Source of the DNA: Ichthyophis bannanicus
Lineage: Eukaryota; Chordata; Amphibia; Gymnophiona; Ichthyophiidae
Reading direction: 5' to 3'
Assembly (NCBI GenBank): GCA_033557465.1
Contig: CM066031.1
Coordinates: 1,065,450,444 to 1,065,514,443, forward strand
DNA: 64,000 nt
In this document: positions 51,577 to 63,540 of the stretch, one piece after another
Numbering within the stretch: position 1 is the first letter of the stretch
Layout: the number at the start of each line of letters is the position of its first letter
The notes under the pieces: generated by a model
Told to the model about the DNA's origin: nothing
What the model saw: the letters and a program-made list of their open reading frames with translations, nothing else
The model's database searches: none
Position numbers and translations under genes: made by a program

Positions 51577-53400
51577 TCAGCAGTAACGGTGCTTGACCTG
51601 GTACTTCTTACAAGATGGATTGGCCATCTTCCTTGAAAGTCTGGTGAGGGTGACATGCTGTGTCTCAATCTCACCAGCCTTAGTCTCTACCTGCTTCCCA
51701 AAGAGGCTCTCGCCCCAGCATGGCATGTCAGTCAGCTTATCCTGGACCCACTGCTCCAGGTCCAAGGACCGAAGCCAGACAAGGTGGCAGGCCCCAATGC
51801 CCACTGCCACAGCCCTGCAGGTCAACACAAAGGTACCATAAGTCACCCGGCCCATGAACTTAGAACAGTCCTTGCCATGACCCACCAGGGTGTGGAAGAT
51901 GTCCAGATGCTCAGGGGAAGGAGCGGTCCAAGCTCGGCCAATCCCACATGATATCCTTGAGGAATATGCCCATGTATAACTGGTATGAAAGGATGTGGCC
52001 ACCAGCATGGTGCTTTGAAAGCACCGCTTGACAAAGGAGTCCAATTTCCTTGCCTCCCCATCCAGGGGAACCGAGGAGTTGTCTTGTTGCTCTTTATTCG
52101 CTTCATGGCCAACTCCACCACCAGAAAATGGTGTGGGAGTTGAGGCTTCTGGAACCCTGGGGCCTTCTGGATCGAGTCCAGCCGTCTGCTGACCGCTGGC
52201 ACCATGAGTGGGTTCTCCCACATCCTCATTTGCAACCTGTGTAGGATCTGGTGCACTGGACTGGCACCACATCCTTGGAGACTGAAGGATACTGGAGGAT
52301 CTTCAATTCTTCTGCCCTGGGCTTGTCCTCCAACTCCAGGGAGAAGGGAGTGGCCTTGGCCATATCCCACTCGAAGTCCTGGAAGGACATATCCTCCAGG
52401 GCCGTTATCCACTGCTTGTGAGAAGGAGAGCTCAGGAGATCTGCTCTCAGACACCTTTGATTCTGCCTCAGTCTCCCAGCCATCAGAGTCCAACTCCGAG
52501 AGGAAGTCGAAGTAGCAATGGGCATCATCCCAGAGTCGGCTCCAGCTGTACTAAGAGGAAGAGTGCTTCTGGAACTGATGGTTCATTGAATGCTTCCATG
52601 GTCTCACCGAGGCTTCTAACCCCGATACACTTCAGAGGGAGATGACTGTCAGAACTGGCATCAATAACGATTGCTGGCCCAATACACCTGCATCAGTGGG
52701 CAGTGCATAGGTCTCCAGAATTGGCTGCACTGCCTGCAGTGGCAATACCTGAGGGACCGCAGGGCCCACTGGTTGCATGACCAACACCACTGCCAAGTAG
52801 GCTTCGAGGGCCCAAAGGCATTCTTCCAAGAATGCTGTCTTTATAGGCATCAGTGGCAGAATTACAACTTTGACCACCAGCTCTGGCACCTCTGTGAGGA
52901 AATCCATTATGGTGGAACATCACTGGATTTCCATAGCCCCTCCAGTACTCTGGATGATGAGTTCTCTCATCGCGGTAGTTTAGCGGGCCACTCCTGGCCA
53001 TCGCTCTCCACGATGCATCAGGAAGGGCTCCGATGCTGGTGCATGTGGACCTTGATCCAGTGCTCGATTGCCCTCTTCAATGATGATGAAGTCGATTCCT
53101 GGCAAAGGTCGACAGAGTCTTCACTCCAGGGGCCTGTGGCCCCTCAGCTCAGAGTTCGCTCATGCCTTCTTCAATGTCTATGCCTCCGCAGTGCCCGAGG
53201 ACACTGGGGTTGATGCCGAACTCAAAGATGCACTGGGGGACTCCCGCTGCGCCTCCCGACCCTTCAGGCCCCTCAAGTTATCTGTAAGCACAGTTTGCAC
53301 AAGGCGGGCTGGTGATTGAGGCCCAGGCATTGCAGGCACCAGTTGTGCCGGTCCATGACCAAGATAGTCCAGACACACTTGGTGCATTTTTTAAACCCGC
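51577..53400 (-). pseudogene. DIRS gag, second copy
   Basis: Minus-strand pieces in three frames. The zinc finger near 53285-53390 has the spacing of the first copy (CTKC ... RHNWCLQCLGLNHQPALCKLC). Near 52300-52400 is FQDFEWDMAKATPF, matching FQAFLLDMAKLL of the first copy. Near 52100-52230 are MWENPLMVPAV and FQKPQLPHHFLVVELAMKRI, matching MWETPLTVSPY and LPHHSIVVESAMRRI. Near 51950-52030 is LDSFVKRCFQSTMLVAT, and 51680-51760 reads QWVQDKLTDMPCWGESLFGK. It ends in a basic tail at 51577. At least three frameshifts are present. The GGTACCGA repeats of the first copy are absent, so that expansion is specific to one lineage. Confidence 0.8.
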
Positions 53401-53989
53401 TGGCTGGTTTCTGGGACATGTCCGGGAACACGGCCGTGGCCAAGTCAAATGACTTGATGATGCCAGCTGTGGGAAAGGAAAAGAAAAAAGAAAGAAATAG
53501 TTATGCAACGCACAAAAGAAAGAGACTGATGCTACTGACGACAGGCAGTAAAAAACAGATAAAAGAGGACCGAAAAGGCAAAACAAAGAAAACCTTTTTC
53601 TGATGGTACAGGACATGTCCTAGGGGCTCTGCGGAAAAAAGAAGACTGGAGAAGATGGCACTGCGGCAGGTGGGAAGATAGCCGTGCATGCGCAATGGTG
53701 CCTCCCAAAAGCTTCTATAGAAGCTGGGGAGCGTTCCCGGCAGGGCTCCATCAATGATGTCACCCATACTCAGGACTTACTTCCTGCCTTTCCCCGGAGA
53801 AAATATGTGCTAATATTTATGCCTGCTGTCAAGCAGGTGTAATGTCTGCTCCTTCAATGTAGGTGTGATTACTGCAGGATTTGTGCTAGTATTTTATAAA
53901 GACACATAGGTGCCTATGCACCTTTATAAAGCAAACTAAAAATAGGCACCTCCCTGCCCTATTAATCTAGGCGCCCGGTTATAAAACTT

Positions 53990-54320
53990 AAGAAAGCCTT
54001 AAAGACTTGCTTCTTTTCTAGAATTGTTGATGGTTTGGTCTAGTAATCACTGTGAGGAGTGCCGCAGCTGGCATGCGCGGGTTGGAGCAGGTAGTTTAGT
54101 TGATGATACTCCTTGTACTTCCTCTTATCTCTTGTTTCAGGAGGGGGATTACTGCAATGCATTTGTTAGAGCTGGTTCCATGTGTCTCAGTCTATGTTAG
54201 ATTTCATATTAACATGTTATTCCCTTTTGGAGGTTTTTTTTTAGCTTGCTATGCAAACCACCTTGATGTTTTCTTGACAAGAGGGGGCATATCAAATACA
54301 ATAAACTTTAAACTTTACCC
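53990..54320 (+). mobile_element. LINE 3' end
   Basis: Starts with coding-like text AKKALKTCFFSRIVDGL (C-terminal F---LKTHLF region of L2/CR1-type LINEs). It ends CTATGCAAACCACCTTGATG, then ATATCAAATACAATAAACTTTAAAC, a LINE tail of the TGTAAACC-type seen elsewhere. No upstream ORF2. Confidence 0.65.
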
Positions 54321-55235
54321 TCCACAAGTGACTGTGGCACTGTTTTATAAAGGGCTTAAAGAACTGTCTGCAGTACATACTGTAAATGGGTCTTCCTTCT
54401 ACTTAAATTTACAAGGTAACAGCATTGCCACATGCTTCATTGGTCAACAGTTGTGAGCAGGGGCAAACCTGGTAGCCACCTTGATATCTCTGTGCTCAGA
54501 CGGCATATTATATTTAAGGAAAGCATGTATGACTGGTGCAGAAAGAACACCAGCAGCACCTCCTCCAAAATGTGTGGAGGGCCAGATGATAAGGTTAAGG
54601 AAGGTGACCGTTGTCATCCCATGTCGGCGTCACTCAGTGATGCTCTTGCCACTGTGAACAGTGAAAGGATTGTGATCGCAATCACAAAGGCAGCCGGGAA
54701 AATGCTACAGGCAAAATGCCAATGAACAGTCATGTCACAGACAATGATCAAGGAATTTTTGAAAGGGGCCAAAAATCTCATGAAAAACATGACAAGTTCA
54801 TCTTTGGAATGTCAAACTTGCAAAAATGTCAGCAGTGGACTTGCTCCTGTTCTCTCTGTCAAGAAACAGGGCAGAATAATCTACTTCCCATTGGCAGATT
54901 CCCAGTAGGACCTATGTCTCCACTAGAGACAGTAAATTATACAGACAGCTTACAGATCACTATGCATGGCATTACAAAAATCAGAAGCAGAAAGGTCCAC
55001 CTCTTTGCAAACAGAGCACTGACCACATGATTGTGGCAGTTTATTGAGTATTTCTTCCCACTATAGAGACTGTTAGAAGCACCATTTTGCAAAGAGCACC
55101 ACCAACACCAGGGCCCAGGGCCTGGAGGATGTCATTATCATAGTTGCAAAGCAACTTTGTCTATGCAGAGCTTCAAGCAGCTAATGGGTCTTGCAGGCTG
55201 GCAGACCATTATTGGTCCACAGATCTTTGGTTGCT
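54321..55235. other. Unassigned
   Basis: Plus-strand frames at 54432-55030 (about 100 codons each, different frames) contain no recognisable domain. I cannot exclude a decayed exon or transposase scrap. Confidence 0.35.
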
Positions 55236-55735
55236 TTGTGTCAGCTGATAATCTTTCTATTCTATTCTATTTTATTTTTATTTCAAAAAATATTCTTAGC
55301 TTATCAGGCTAGAAAAGGCCATCTCGGTGGTTTTCATACTAAAACATAGTCAAAATACATAATACATAATAAGTGCCCAAGAAACATGGTCAACTAATAT
55401 ACAAATTAACCAATGAAAACAAACAAAACAATAGTTCACTCAACAAATAAGACATGCATCACAGATATAGCTACATTACGACAGGCAAAGAGTAACCCCA
55501 CCATTCTCACTTCACTCCAGCGCCTGCTTGAAAGCTGCTGGTAATAAAGTGTTGTGAGACCTCAAACGTCTGTAGTGAGGACCCCTGCTGAAGATAGAAG
55601 AGCAAAGCGCTTGAAACAAGGAAAGGTGGCTCCTATTCATTCATTTGCATATATAACCAATCTGGCTTTGCTTAGGGCAAGATTAATCCAAAAGAACTTC
55701 ATATACATTAAATAAAGATTATTTGTTGGACTCCT
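55236..55735. other. Reversed retroposon tail and a possible Penelope-like end
   Basis: ATTTTATTTTTATTTCAAAA at 55263 begins a reverse-oriented retroposon. At 55588-55625, CTGAAGATAGAAGAGCAAAG, then CGCTTGAAACAAGG, loosely resembles the CTGANGA ... CGAAACGCG signature of Penelope-like termini, followed by AATAAAGATTATTTGTTGGAC. No complete hammerhead can be drawn. Confidence 0.35.
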
Positions 55736-57447
55736 TATTATACCTGATCCACCAGTATTTTCTAGGTAGAACCAAGTATCAGTGGTCTCATTTTATTCTT
55801 TTATTCTTGAGGCAGGAGATTAGTGTTTCAGTTGCTGAAGAAGCTGTTTGGGAGAGAATCTTTTCTGAAGTATTTACTTTTGAATTTCAACTACACTACG
55901 AGATGGTACACTCACTGACTCCCTTGATACAGCTTTAGGTTCGTAAAATGTGTGGGCATGCAATGGACCTGTCGGGAGAGTTGATGACTGATTTCTGATG
56001 ACCCTCATCCCCACAGGAGTGTAAAGTCTTAGATTTCCTCTTTCGCATGCTGTATGAAAATGGGGATGATTTTAAATCACGTCTATGCTGCTATTTGCAC
56101 GTTGGGATGCTTCTAAAATTAACGCCAAAGTCTCTGGAACGGGCTTCCTTGTTGTCTATGCAGTGATACCTAATGAGATGCATGTGTAATGTCCTAGAGA
56201 CACATCTTGGCTCCGCTTGAACAGTGTGTCTCAGTGAGGTCCTTCCACTGACATGCTTACTGGAGAAAAGGAAACAGCATGAAAACTGAATGAAAAAAAG
56301 CCCGGCAGTACCAACCTTTTAGACTTGGCCAACAGCCTGCTACAAAGGGGTCAAACCTGCAAGCAATGACCATGAAAGGACTATTAAATGGGCACTTTAG
56401 CAAGCCCTCATTTTAAGACAGAATTTAAGGGATGAAGACAGGAGACTAAAACATGCAGGAACGTCTTACAATAAGAATTGATGCATCCAGTGAGCAAGGT
56501 GGCTAAGTCAGAGACGAATCAGCAAGCGGAGGCTAGGAAAAGATTCAGAAAGCAGCTGTACATGTTTTTTTGGGGGGGGGAAAGAGGGGAGAGGCAGTTG
56601 TTTATCAACCTGTCTTCATGGCAGTACTCATAGTAACAGCAGCTCTCCATGGGACCTGCTGTTGATAAATTGTCAGACAGCAGTGTTGCTTTTGGAACCT
56701 GACCCCCCTTATTCTCAGTCATTTGCTTAGAATGAAACTCCCTAGTTCCTTGTTCTATTTGTCTGCAGTACCACTTCTACCTATGGGCAAAAGGGGCAGC
56801 TGCTCCAGGCCCCTGCACAATGGGGGCCAGCTTCAGTGCCATTTGGGCTTCCATTTCTGCCCCCCTCCCCCCCGATTCATGGGGGGGGGGTGGAAGCGGA
56901 AGCCCAAACGGCACCAGAAAAGAAGATAACTCCAGTGCCACGGTGCCTTTTTAATGTGTTTCTGCCACTGCACGTCCCGGAGAGCAGCGGCGGTGGGAAG
57001 GGGGGTCCATGGATAAGAGGGCGGGCATGCCGGCCAAGGGGACCCTGCCGGAAACGTTTGCCCCGGGCCCTGTTTGCCTTAAAATAGTTGGTAAGCTGTG
57101 TCGAGCGGGACTCTCTCTCATGTGTATGCGTACAGAGCTGCATATGCCTAATAGTGCAATAGAAATGATACATAGTAATGACAGCAGTAGTAGCCATGAC
57201 GGGAAGAGTCATACAAAAGTGGCCACATACATGCCAAGCACATGCGTCTTTAGATACCTGGAAAACTGAACAGGTGTGTGCTGGTGCTTGTGTGGTGAAC
57301 CTTCCAGCACAGTATCCAGAGGCAATCTAAGGGTGAAGGAGGAGACCCAGCCCCTTACTGTACCTTCTGGCTCCTTGATAGCTGGAGAAAAAGAAGAGTC
57401 ACTTCAAGGCCTTATGTCCAGCGGATGCCTTATGTGGACACAGTGTA

Positions 57448-57478
<31 letters not shown>

Positions 57479-58080
57479 AAGCACTCCTCACTCACTTTCT
57501 GGGTGATTAAAATCAGGTAAAAACTTTGATCTCCACAGACACAAATAGAAAGACAAAGAATAAGTAGAAAAGCTGGATTTTCTCTCTTCTACTCTCTTGG
57601 TCTAGGGACTTCTCCTTCCATCATCGCAGCCAGGGCCTCTCCTGCTCCAGATGTTAAGAGGAGGATTCCTCTTTACTCCAGGCTCACAGTCAAGCACTCA
57701 CTCCTCTGACCTGCAAGATACTTCAAACAGCAACCTGTCTATTCTTAAATCCAAGAATTCACCCACCTAGCCAGTAAGACACATCAAAGCATCTCCTTAC
57801 TCTAACTCTCCCACAGGGCTCCTTGAACCCAAAGGGATCTCTGAACAGGCACTCTTCCCAACACTTCATTTCTCTTTGAGTACATTTGCCTGAGCTTCCA
57901 TGAGACTACATGTTCGAGCTTCTTCCATTCTGCAGAGACTGACTGCTAGAACCCTGAATAGGGAGCCGCTCCGACCTTGGGTACTGACGTTACAAATGCA
58001 GGTTTTTGGAACTAGGACTTGCTCCTCCCAAATCCTGAGACTTCTCTCCAGGACACTCTGCCTGGGATGAAGGATTTGCC
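55736..58080. other. Unassigned, about 2.3 kb
   Basis: A GC-rich patch at 56850-57090 and a (CT)n microsatellite at 57449-57475. The patch carries a run GGGGGGGGGG at 56881 and short open frames that are compositional. No gene is supported. Confidence 0.45.
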
Positions 58081-58084
58081 TCCC

Positions 58085-58445
58085 TCTTCCTTTACCCTAC
58101 TACTACTACTGAGCATTTGTATAGCGCTACAAGATGTACGCAGCGTTGCACAGACATGTAAGAGACCGTCCCTGCTCATCAGAGCTTACAATCTAGTCAA
58201 GACAGACAACACAGTAGGTGTAGACAGGGATATATCTAGGGGAAATGGTAAGGAAACACCAAGGAGATCAGGCGAGTCATGATCCGAAAGCGGCAGCGAA
58301 GAGGTGATTTTTCAGCCTGGATCTGAAAAAGGTCAGAAAAGGTGCCTCGCGTACAGACACAGGTAGTTTGTTCCAGGCATAAGGTGAAAGGAGCAAAGTC
58401 TGGAGTTAGCAATAGGAGAGAAAAGCATGGCCCAATACTTCTAGG
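58085..58445 (-). mobile_element. LINE 3' end with trinucleotide tail
   Basis: On the plus strand it begins CTACTACTACTACTGAG, a reversed (AGT)n tail, then ATTTGTATAGCGCTACAAG and CAGAGCTTACAATCTAG, widespread vertebrate LINE 3' UTR phrases. Minus-strand translation from about 58430 gives SPYAWNKLPVSVREAP, then LTFFRSRLKNHLFAAAF, the LINE C-terminal signature. No RT upstream. Confidence 0.75.
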
Positions 58446-59425
58446 CCTGGAACTCTAGATTCTTTCAGCTCATTACCTGTCTAAGGATAAACAGGAAAGA
58501 GGCAAACAAGAAAGGAATCCTCTCTTTTTCCTTAACTTCTATGGGTTTGGTATTTCAGGACTCAACCAACATAGAGCCTATGACTCCTGACTACTTAGCT
58601 CTCAGCCTTTTTCTGCATGGAAGAATAGAGGCAAAAGATAATTTTCCCTCCAAACTATCTCCTCCCATGGCCATTCCTAGTGGGAAAGTCATCTACATAC
58701 ATACTCCCACATTTTCATTTATACAGCTACCAGAGTCATCGATACCTTGCAGTACATAAATACACACTGTCATCAACTTCTGAGTTATTAACCGAGGCAT
58801 ACGTTATTAAATCACTGGGGTATTTTAGTGACCTAGGTCACGCTTGTATAAACTGCCATGGAACCACGTAGCTCCCCATCAGCTAAAGCTCTTGCAGAGC
58901 ATGTGTTTAATGCTGCTAGGTCTATAATAACAAGACTGTCAAAATAAATTGTCCGCTTGTAATGCAGAGGCCTACATTCATCAAAATGAGCAAGCAAGTA
59001 ATGTCACATCTGCTACGCACTGCAGCTCCCAGGCACAGACGAGGAAAGGATCAGGAAAAGTAATGGTAGAGGTGAGTTTCTGAGTTTGATCACGTTGATT
59101 ATGACCCTAATGCTAATAAACACAAGGAAGGCAGCTGATAAGGCTTGTTTTCTTTAATTGTGTTGCTTCTATTTGTGAGGGCCCGTATGTGCTAGCAGAC
59201 TACATAATATCGCTGGAGTTGGCTTCTGTAACATTTTGCTTCTAGCTTCACCTTATACCTTTCTTTCTGCTGGTTTGGAACATATGATCAGGAGGATGAG
59301 ATGGTCCATTATATCTACTGTGGTTTATCGTTCTTTTTTTTTTCTTTTACCTTGCTCTAATACTTTACATTTTCAAAAGTAATAGTGGCAGGCACACCGC
59401 CTTCCAATATCCAACAGAAACATGG
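58446..59425. other. Unassigned
   Basis: No family-like frame and no repeat structure recognised. Confidence 0.4.
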
Positions 59426-59770
59426 CAATCTAAAATGTCACTGGTGGACAAAGAGAGGAGCAGGCTACAAGTGGCTGCCACTAACATAGGTAAGTGCAGG
59501 AGGGTGATTGTGGAAGCCAAATGTAGGCTTTTAGACAGAAAGTTGAAATCCAGAACTTCCAGGGTAACATTCTCAGAAATATTCCCCACTCCATGTGCAG
59601 GACCCAACAGGCAGGTGGAGCCCCAGAGTCTCAATGCATGGATGTGATGATGGTACAGGGAAAAGGGATTCGATTTGTTAGGAACTGGGCAAAATTCTGG
59701 GGAAGAGAAAACCTATTTGAAAAGATGGGCTCCAGGCTGCTGGTGCTGACATTTAAGAATAAGATAGAGT
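59426..59770 (+). pseudogene. CR1 ORF1 esterase-like fragment
   Basis: Plus-strand text VAATNIGKCRRVIVEAKCRL, then LDRKLKSRTSRVTFSEIFPT and PCAGPNRQVEPQSLNAWM, matches the region after [10 protein letters not shown] in the chimeric ORF at 2781-3548 ([20 protein letters not shown]) and continues beyond it. The catalytic Ser segment is missing. A stop at 59645 ends the open frame. Confidence 0.7.
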
Positions 59771-59877
59771 AGCTTATAAACTAGAACCTGAGAGAAAGCC
59801 AAAAGTGCTCGTCGTTCGGAGTGACTTCTCTGTTTTGATAATATTCTTCTGGGATGTTAGGGTATCCTGCTTGAGAA

Positions 59878-60200
59878 TACAGGAACATAAGAAATACATA
59901 CTGGGTCAGACCAAAGGTCCATTAAGCCCAATATCCTGTTTCCAACAGTGGCCAATGCAGGTCACAAGTACCTGTCAGGTTCCCAAAGGGTAGATAGATT
60001 CCACACTGCTTATTCCAGGGGTAAGCAGTGGCTTTCTCCAGTCCACTTTAATAATGGTTTATGGACTTTTCTTCCAGGAACTTGACCAACCCTTTTTTCA
60101 AACCCAGTTACACTAACAGCTTTTGTTACATCCTCTGGCAATGAATTCTAGAACTCTCAGGGATCTAATTAACCTGAGGACATAAAAGGAGTTCCTCACC
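59878..60200 (-). mobile_element. CR1 LINE 3' end
   Basis: Reversed terminus AGGAACATAAGAAATACATAC, TGGGTCAGACCAAAGGTCC, then the complement of the 3' UTR seen at 28160-28470 (CAACAGTGGCCAATGCAGG, TCCTCTGGCAATGAATTC). Confidence 0.9.
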
Positions 60201-60425
60201 AAGAGTGAAATCTATGGAATAATGGATAATGAGCTGTCCAGTGGAACACCTAAGTAATGGCTTGATTCTTTCAGGGGAATTTGGAAGCGTGCCATTACTG
60301 GGAGAAAGGAGGGAGTCGATTTTTTCTTGCTGAATCAACATTGATTAAAATACTTATGCATCTCCTTTTCTATATTATATGCAGAATGCAATATATTCAC
60401 TGTGCATCTTGCATCATCTGTACCT
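60201..60425. other. Unassigned spacer between CR1 pieces
   Basis: May contain decayed CR1 5' to the 3' UTR; no clear text. Confidence 0.35.
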
Positions 60426-60429
60426 TTAT

Positions 60430-60990
60430 GATGTAGAAACATAAGGAAAGGACAGCAGATAAAGACCACATGACCTATTCAATCTGCCTACCCACTCCAG
60501 CTGCTCAGCTGTACAATATCTTCCTCACCCACCGAGATCATGGTGCTTGTCCAATGCATTTTTGAATTCAGATACCATCCTCATCTCTGCCATCTCCATC
60601 AGATGGTCGTTTCAAACATCCATTACTCTTTCCATAAATAAATGTTTCCTTAAATTACTCCTGAGTTTATCCTCTTTCATCCTCATTCTATGTGCCCTTG
60701 CTTCCTTATTCTTTTAAAATGAATGGTGTTGACTGTGATGTTTAATTGATTGTAAATCCCTCATCAGTAGCTGTTAGAGATGATAAATAAGTCAAAATGA
60801 GCAAATAAATAAATGCACAAATAAGTAAAATTGAAAGAGGCCCATCTCCGGCACATTTATACCCAGGAGGCATTTAAATGTCCCTCTCTTATGTCTCCTG
60901 ACCTGCATTTCCTTCAAAGGATACACATTTAGATCTGTAAGACTGTCCTCATATGCTTTATGACGATCTCTGTTTGATCTCTCTGGATTA
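60430..60990 (-). mobile_element. CR1 (second subfamily) 3' end with internal insertion
   Basis: Reversed terminus AGAAACATAAGGAAAGGACAGC, then ACCACATGACCTATTCAATC. Minus-strand protein text appears in two parts: the VEKYFF/FKKAW-type region at 60540-60700 and KAYEDSLTDLNVYPLKEMQV at 60830-60980. Between them, 60715-60830 is an unrelated A-rich tail-bearing piece (GTGATGTTTAATTGATTGTAAA ... AAATAAATAAATGC). Confidence 0.75.
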
Positions 60991-61555
60991 AAGATGTAAG
61001 ATGCCACACCAAACTATGAAACAACACTTTGACCGAACCTTTATATCATGTTTTAAAAGAGATAAAGCCTGCATGTGTGACACTCTGTTAGGCCCTTACC
61101 CACTCAGGGGTAATTTTATAAAGAGCCATATAAAGTTACTTGCCACCGACGTGTGTCAATCACAGTATTTTAGTGATTTAAGTGCATAGATAGGCATTTA
61201 TGTGCGTACTTTAGCCGGTCACTATTTTTTAAGCCTGTGCTTTGGGCTGAACGCACATACTTTCAGTGGGGTGGAGTTTAAAAGAAGTGTAAGGTGATAT
61301 GCGTAAATTATAGAATCCTATACTTTATGCACACTCCTTAACAGTTTAGGCATGGACATTTACACTCCAGCCCTGGGGATGGCATGAGTGATTGTGCTTT
61401 AAATTGATGCGCGTTTTGGGCCATTTACGCCAATATTGTATAAAATCAAGTATGCAAGCACTGGACTTTATAAAACACACTTGAAATACATGCCTAAAAA
61501 TGCACATTAACTAGGTGGGAGTTTATATCATTATCCTCTCTGTGTACGACAGAAA
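60991..61555. other. Unassigned, perhaps MITE-like
   Basis: GGGGTAATTTTATAAAGAGCC, then CACCGACGTG and TATAGAATCCTATACTTTATG at 61110-61340, looks like a diffuse palindromic DNA-transposon remnant. No clear ends. Confidence 0.35.
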
Positions 61556-61639
61556 TATTCACTAGTAACATTGACCATTCCCCTTCCTCCAGACCGCTGC
61601 TGAAAAGGGCTGCCAGACTAGCAGCAGGAGAGGATATTT

Positions 61640-61765
61640 GACATTCTCCATTATATCTCCCCTGCTTCTCCTTTCATCAAGGGTAAACATATTTAGGTCT
61701 GCAAGTCTCATGTCATATGGTTTTTGATGCAAGCCTTGAATATGGATGATACCAATATTGCACAT
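61640..61765 (-). mobile_element. CR1 (second subfamily) short fragment
   Basis: Minus-strand GLHQKPYDMRLADLNMFTLD, then ERRSRGDIMENVKY, matches LHYKAYEDRLKDLNMYTLEERRDRGDMIEMFKY of the copy at 40311-40730. Confidence 0.75.
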
Positions 61766-61784
61766 TAAAGTGAATTTAACCCAG

Positions 61785-61990
61785 GAGGTATTTTAGAAGT
61801 CCTATTCATGCTTTGGATGTCTGAAAATGGGAATGCAGGCACTCCAATATCAAGAGACATCCCCAGAGCCATTTTAGAAGCCAGTTCCATAGACAACCCC
61901 AACACAAGGACATCCAAGCCGAGAAGGGGCATGACAGAGCATGACGGAGACATGATCGGAGATGTTACCGGAGGCGTTCTGGGCAAGTTG
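61785..61990. mobile_element. Short dispersed repeat (copy 2)
   Basis: Same ordered phrases as 44690-44860: GGAGGTATTTTAGAAGTCC, TTGGATGTCTGAAAATG, CCCCAGAGCCATTTTAGAAG. Same orientation. Confidence 0.6.
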
Positions 61991-62189
61991 GACGTATGCG
62001 CCTGATTTTAGAAATGACAAGCATGTCCCCACCCACTAGTGGAACTGTCCATATCTATTCTTGCCCCAGAACATTAATAGACATCAGAAAAGCTCTCATT
62101 CTGCCATCCAGACACCTGGAGGGCATAGAGAGGAAGGTACTCTGATACCGCCTAAACTTTCCATGATAATAAGGAAACTTGTTTTTGGT

Positions 62190-62665
62190 TCAGAACATAA
62201 GAAATGGCATACTGGGTCAAACCAAGGACCTTCAATCCCAGTATCCTGTTTTCAAGAGTGGCCCATCCAGGTCACAAGTACCTGGCAGTTTCCCAAAAAG
62301 ACACACAGGTTCCACAATGCTTGTCCCAGGGCAAGCAGTGGATTTCCCAAGTCCTCTTTAATAATGGTTTATGGACCTTTCCTCCAGGAACTTGTCCAAA
62401 CCTTTTTTAAACCCAGCGGCACTAACAGCTTTTAATACATCCTCCAGTAACAAATTCCAGAGTTTGATTATGTGTTGAGTGAAAAAATCTTTTCTCTTAT
62501 TAGTCTTAAATGGGTTACCCTGTAACTTCACTGCATGTCCCCTAGTCTTTCTACTTTTTGATGGCATAAACAATCAATCTACGTTTACCCGTTCCACCCT
62601 ATTCATTAATTTATAGAACTCTATCATATCTCCCCTCTGCTGGCTCTTTTCCAGGTTGAAGAGCC
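62190..62665 (-). mobile_element. CR1 LINE 3' end with coding C-terminus
   Basis: Reversed terminus AGAACATAAGAAATGGCATAC, then TGGGTCAAACCAAGGACC. The minus-strand frame at 62358-62573 reads KTRGHAVKLQGNPFKTNKRK, DFFTQHIIKLWNLL, FKKGLDKFLEERSINHY. Text at 62575-62665 corresponds to the C-terminus at 2197-2448. Confidence 0.9.
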
Positions 62666-63540
62666 CTAACTGCACTCTGATGCACATCCCCATCTGCTAA
62701 CAAGTCTTGCCAGGAAGCTACTAGATGCATAATATGAAATGTTCGATCTAAGGATTGCAAGGGATGCAGGCATACTCCTCTCTGACAGCCAAAAGCAAAG
62801 CCTGGCTGTTTACGTCTTTCAGAAATGTGCAAACCAAAGGCCATTATAGCACTGCCCTCCCCCCCCATCACACCTACACACCTACAGTAGCATACTCCAA
62901 TTATACAATTCGGGACCCACCAGAGAATGCACAAGTTAATAAGGCCGCCTCAACTCACTTTCTTCGATACAAAGTTTTGGGAACTGAAATTGCAAAGTCA
63001 GCATAATCCGCAAGAAGACAGTGGAACCTTTCTGAGTGCCACTGAAACTGGCTTCAATCACTTTCAGGTAAATTCTAAAGCAGGCTCATTGGCTTTAGAC
63101 AAGTTTTGTTTGCAAACTGGTATTTCCAGTGTTGGAGAAGTGATTCCAAATTTGTAAGGCAGACTCCTATAGAATAAATCCAATAATCTGTACTCTACCC
63201 AGAAATATCTGTCTTCAAACCACTGCACTTTGAAAAGACATGGGCAACAGCTGTGGAATTTCCATCATCAGGTTTTGTCATCCAAACTGACCATCTGCAA
63301 ATGTGAACAATGAACCACAATTAAAATCCCAGCATGTCGAAATCAATCCCGCGTTGGCATTAAATATTTTTAGATAGTCAGCTTACATCATGTCCTGATT
63401 CTAGATGGCCAAGAGAAATTATTTCTGACTTTAAATAGTGGAGAGTTGGGAACTTGAGAATTATTATCCTGGCTCCTCCTCTGACTTTTTGAGGTCTAGT
63501 GCAGTTCACTCTATTTCTCCATCTCAGTCTCACCTACTAA
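62666..63540. other. Unassigned
   Basis: No recognisable coding or repeat text. Overlapping short frames only. Confidence 0.4.

Larger units (their letters stand above)
48246..53803 (-). mobile_element. Second DIRS-like element, 3'-truncated, interrupted by CR1
   Basis: The 5' end (right side, minus strand) at about 53700-53803 matches the right terminus of the 32.3-37.3 kb element (GGGGAGCGTTCCCGGC-GGGC, CATACTCAGGACTTACTTCC-TGC). Gag at 51577-53400 is homologous to 35048-36886. RT lies at 48260-48960, ending just after its active-site region. Everything 3' of that (RNase H, recombinase, internal complementary region, left terminus) is missing. A CR1 lies between gag and RT. Confidence 0.82.

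Noticed and set aside
54432..55030. Plus-strand frames that could be exons or a transposase
   Set aside because: No recognisable residues, no splice context that I can defend, and frames differ between adjoining pieces.
55588..55625. CTGAAGA ... GAAAC text resembling a third hammerhead
   Set aside because: Three extra bases separate the core from stem II, no T-C cleavage site follows a stem III, and stem I cannot be drawn. Kept only as a possible Penelope-like end.
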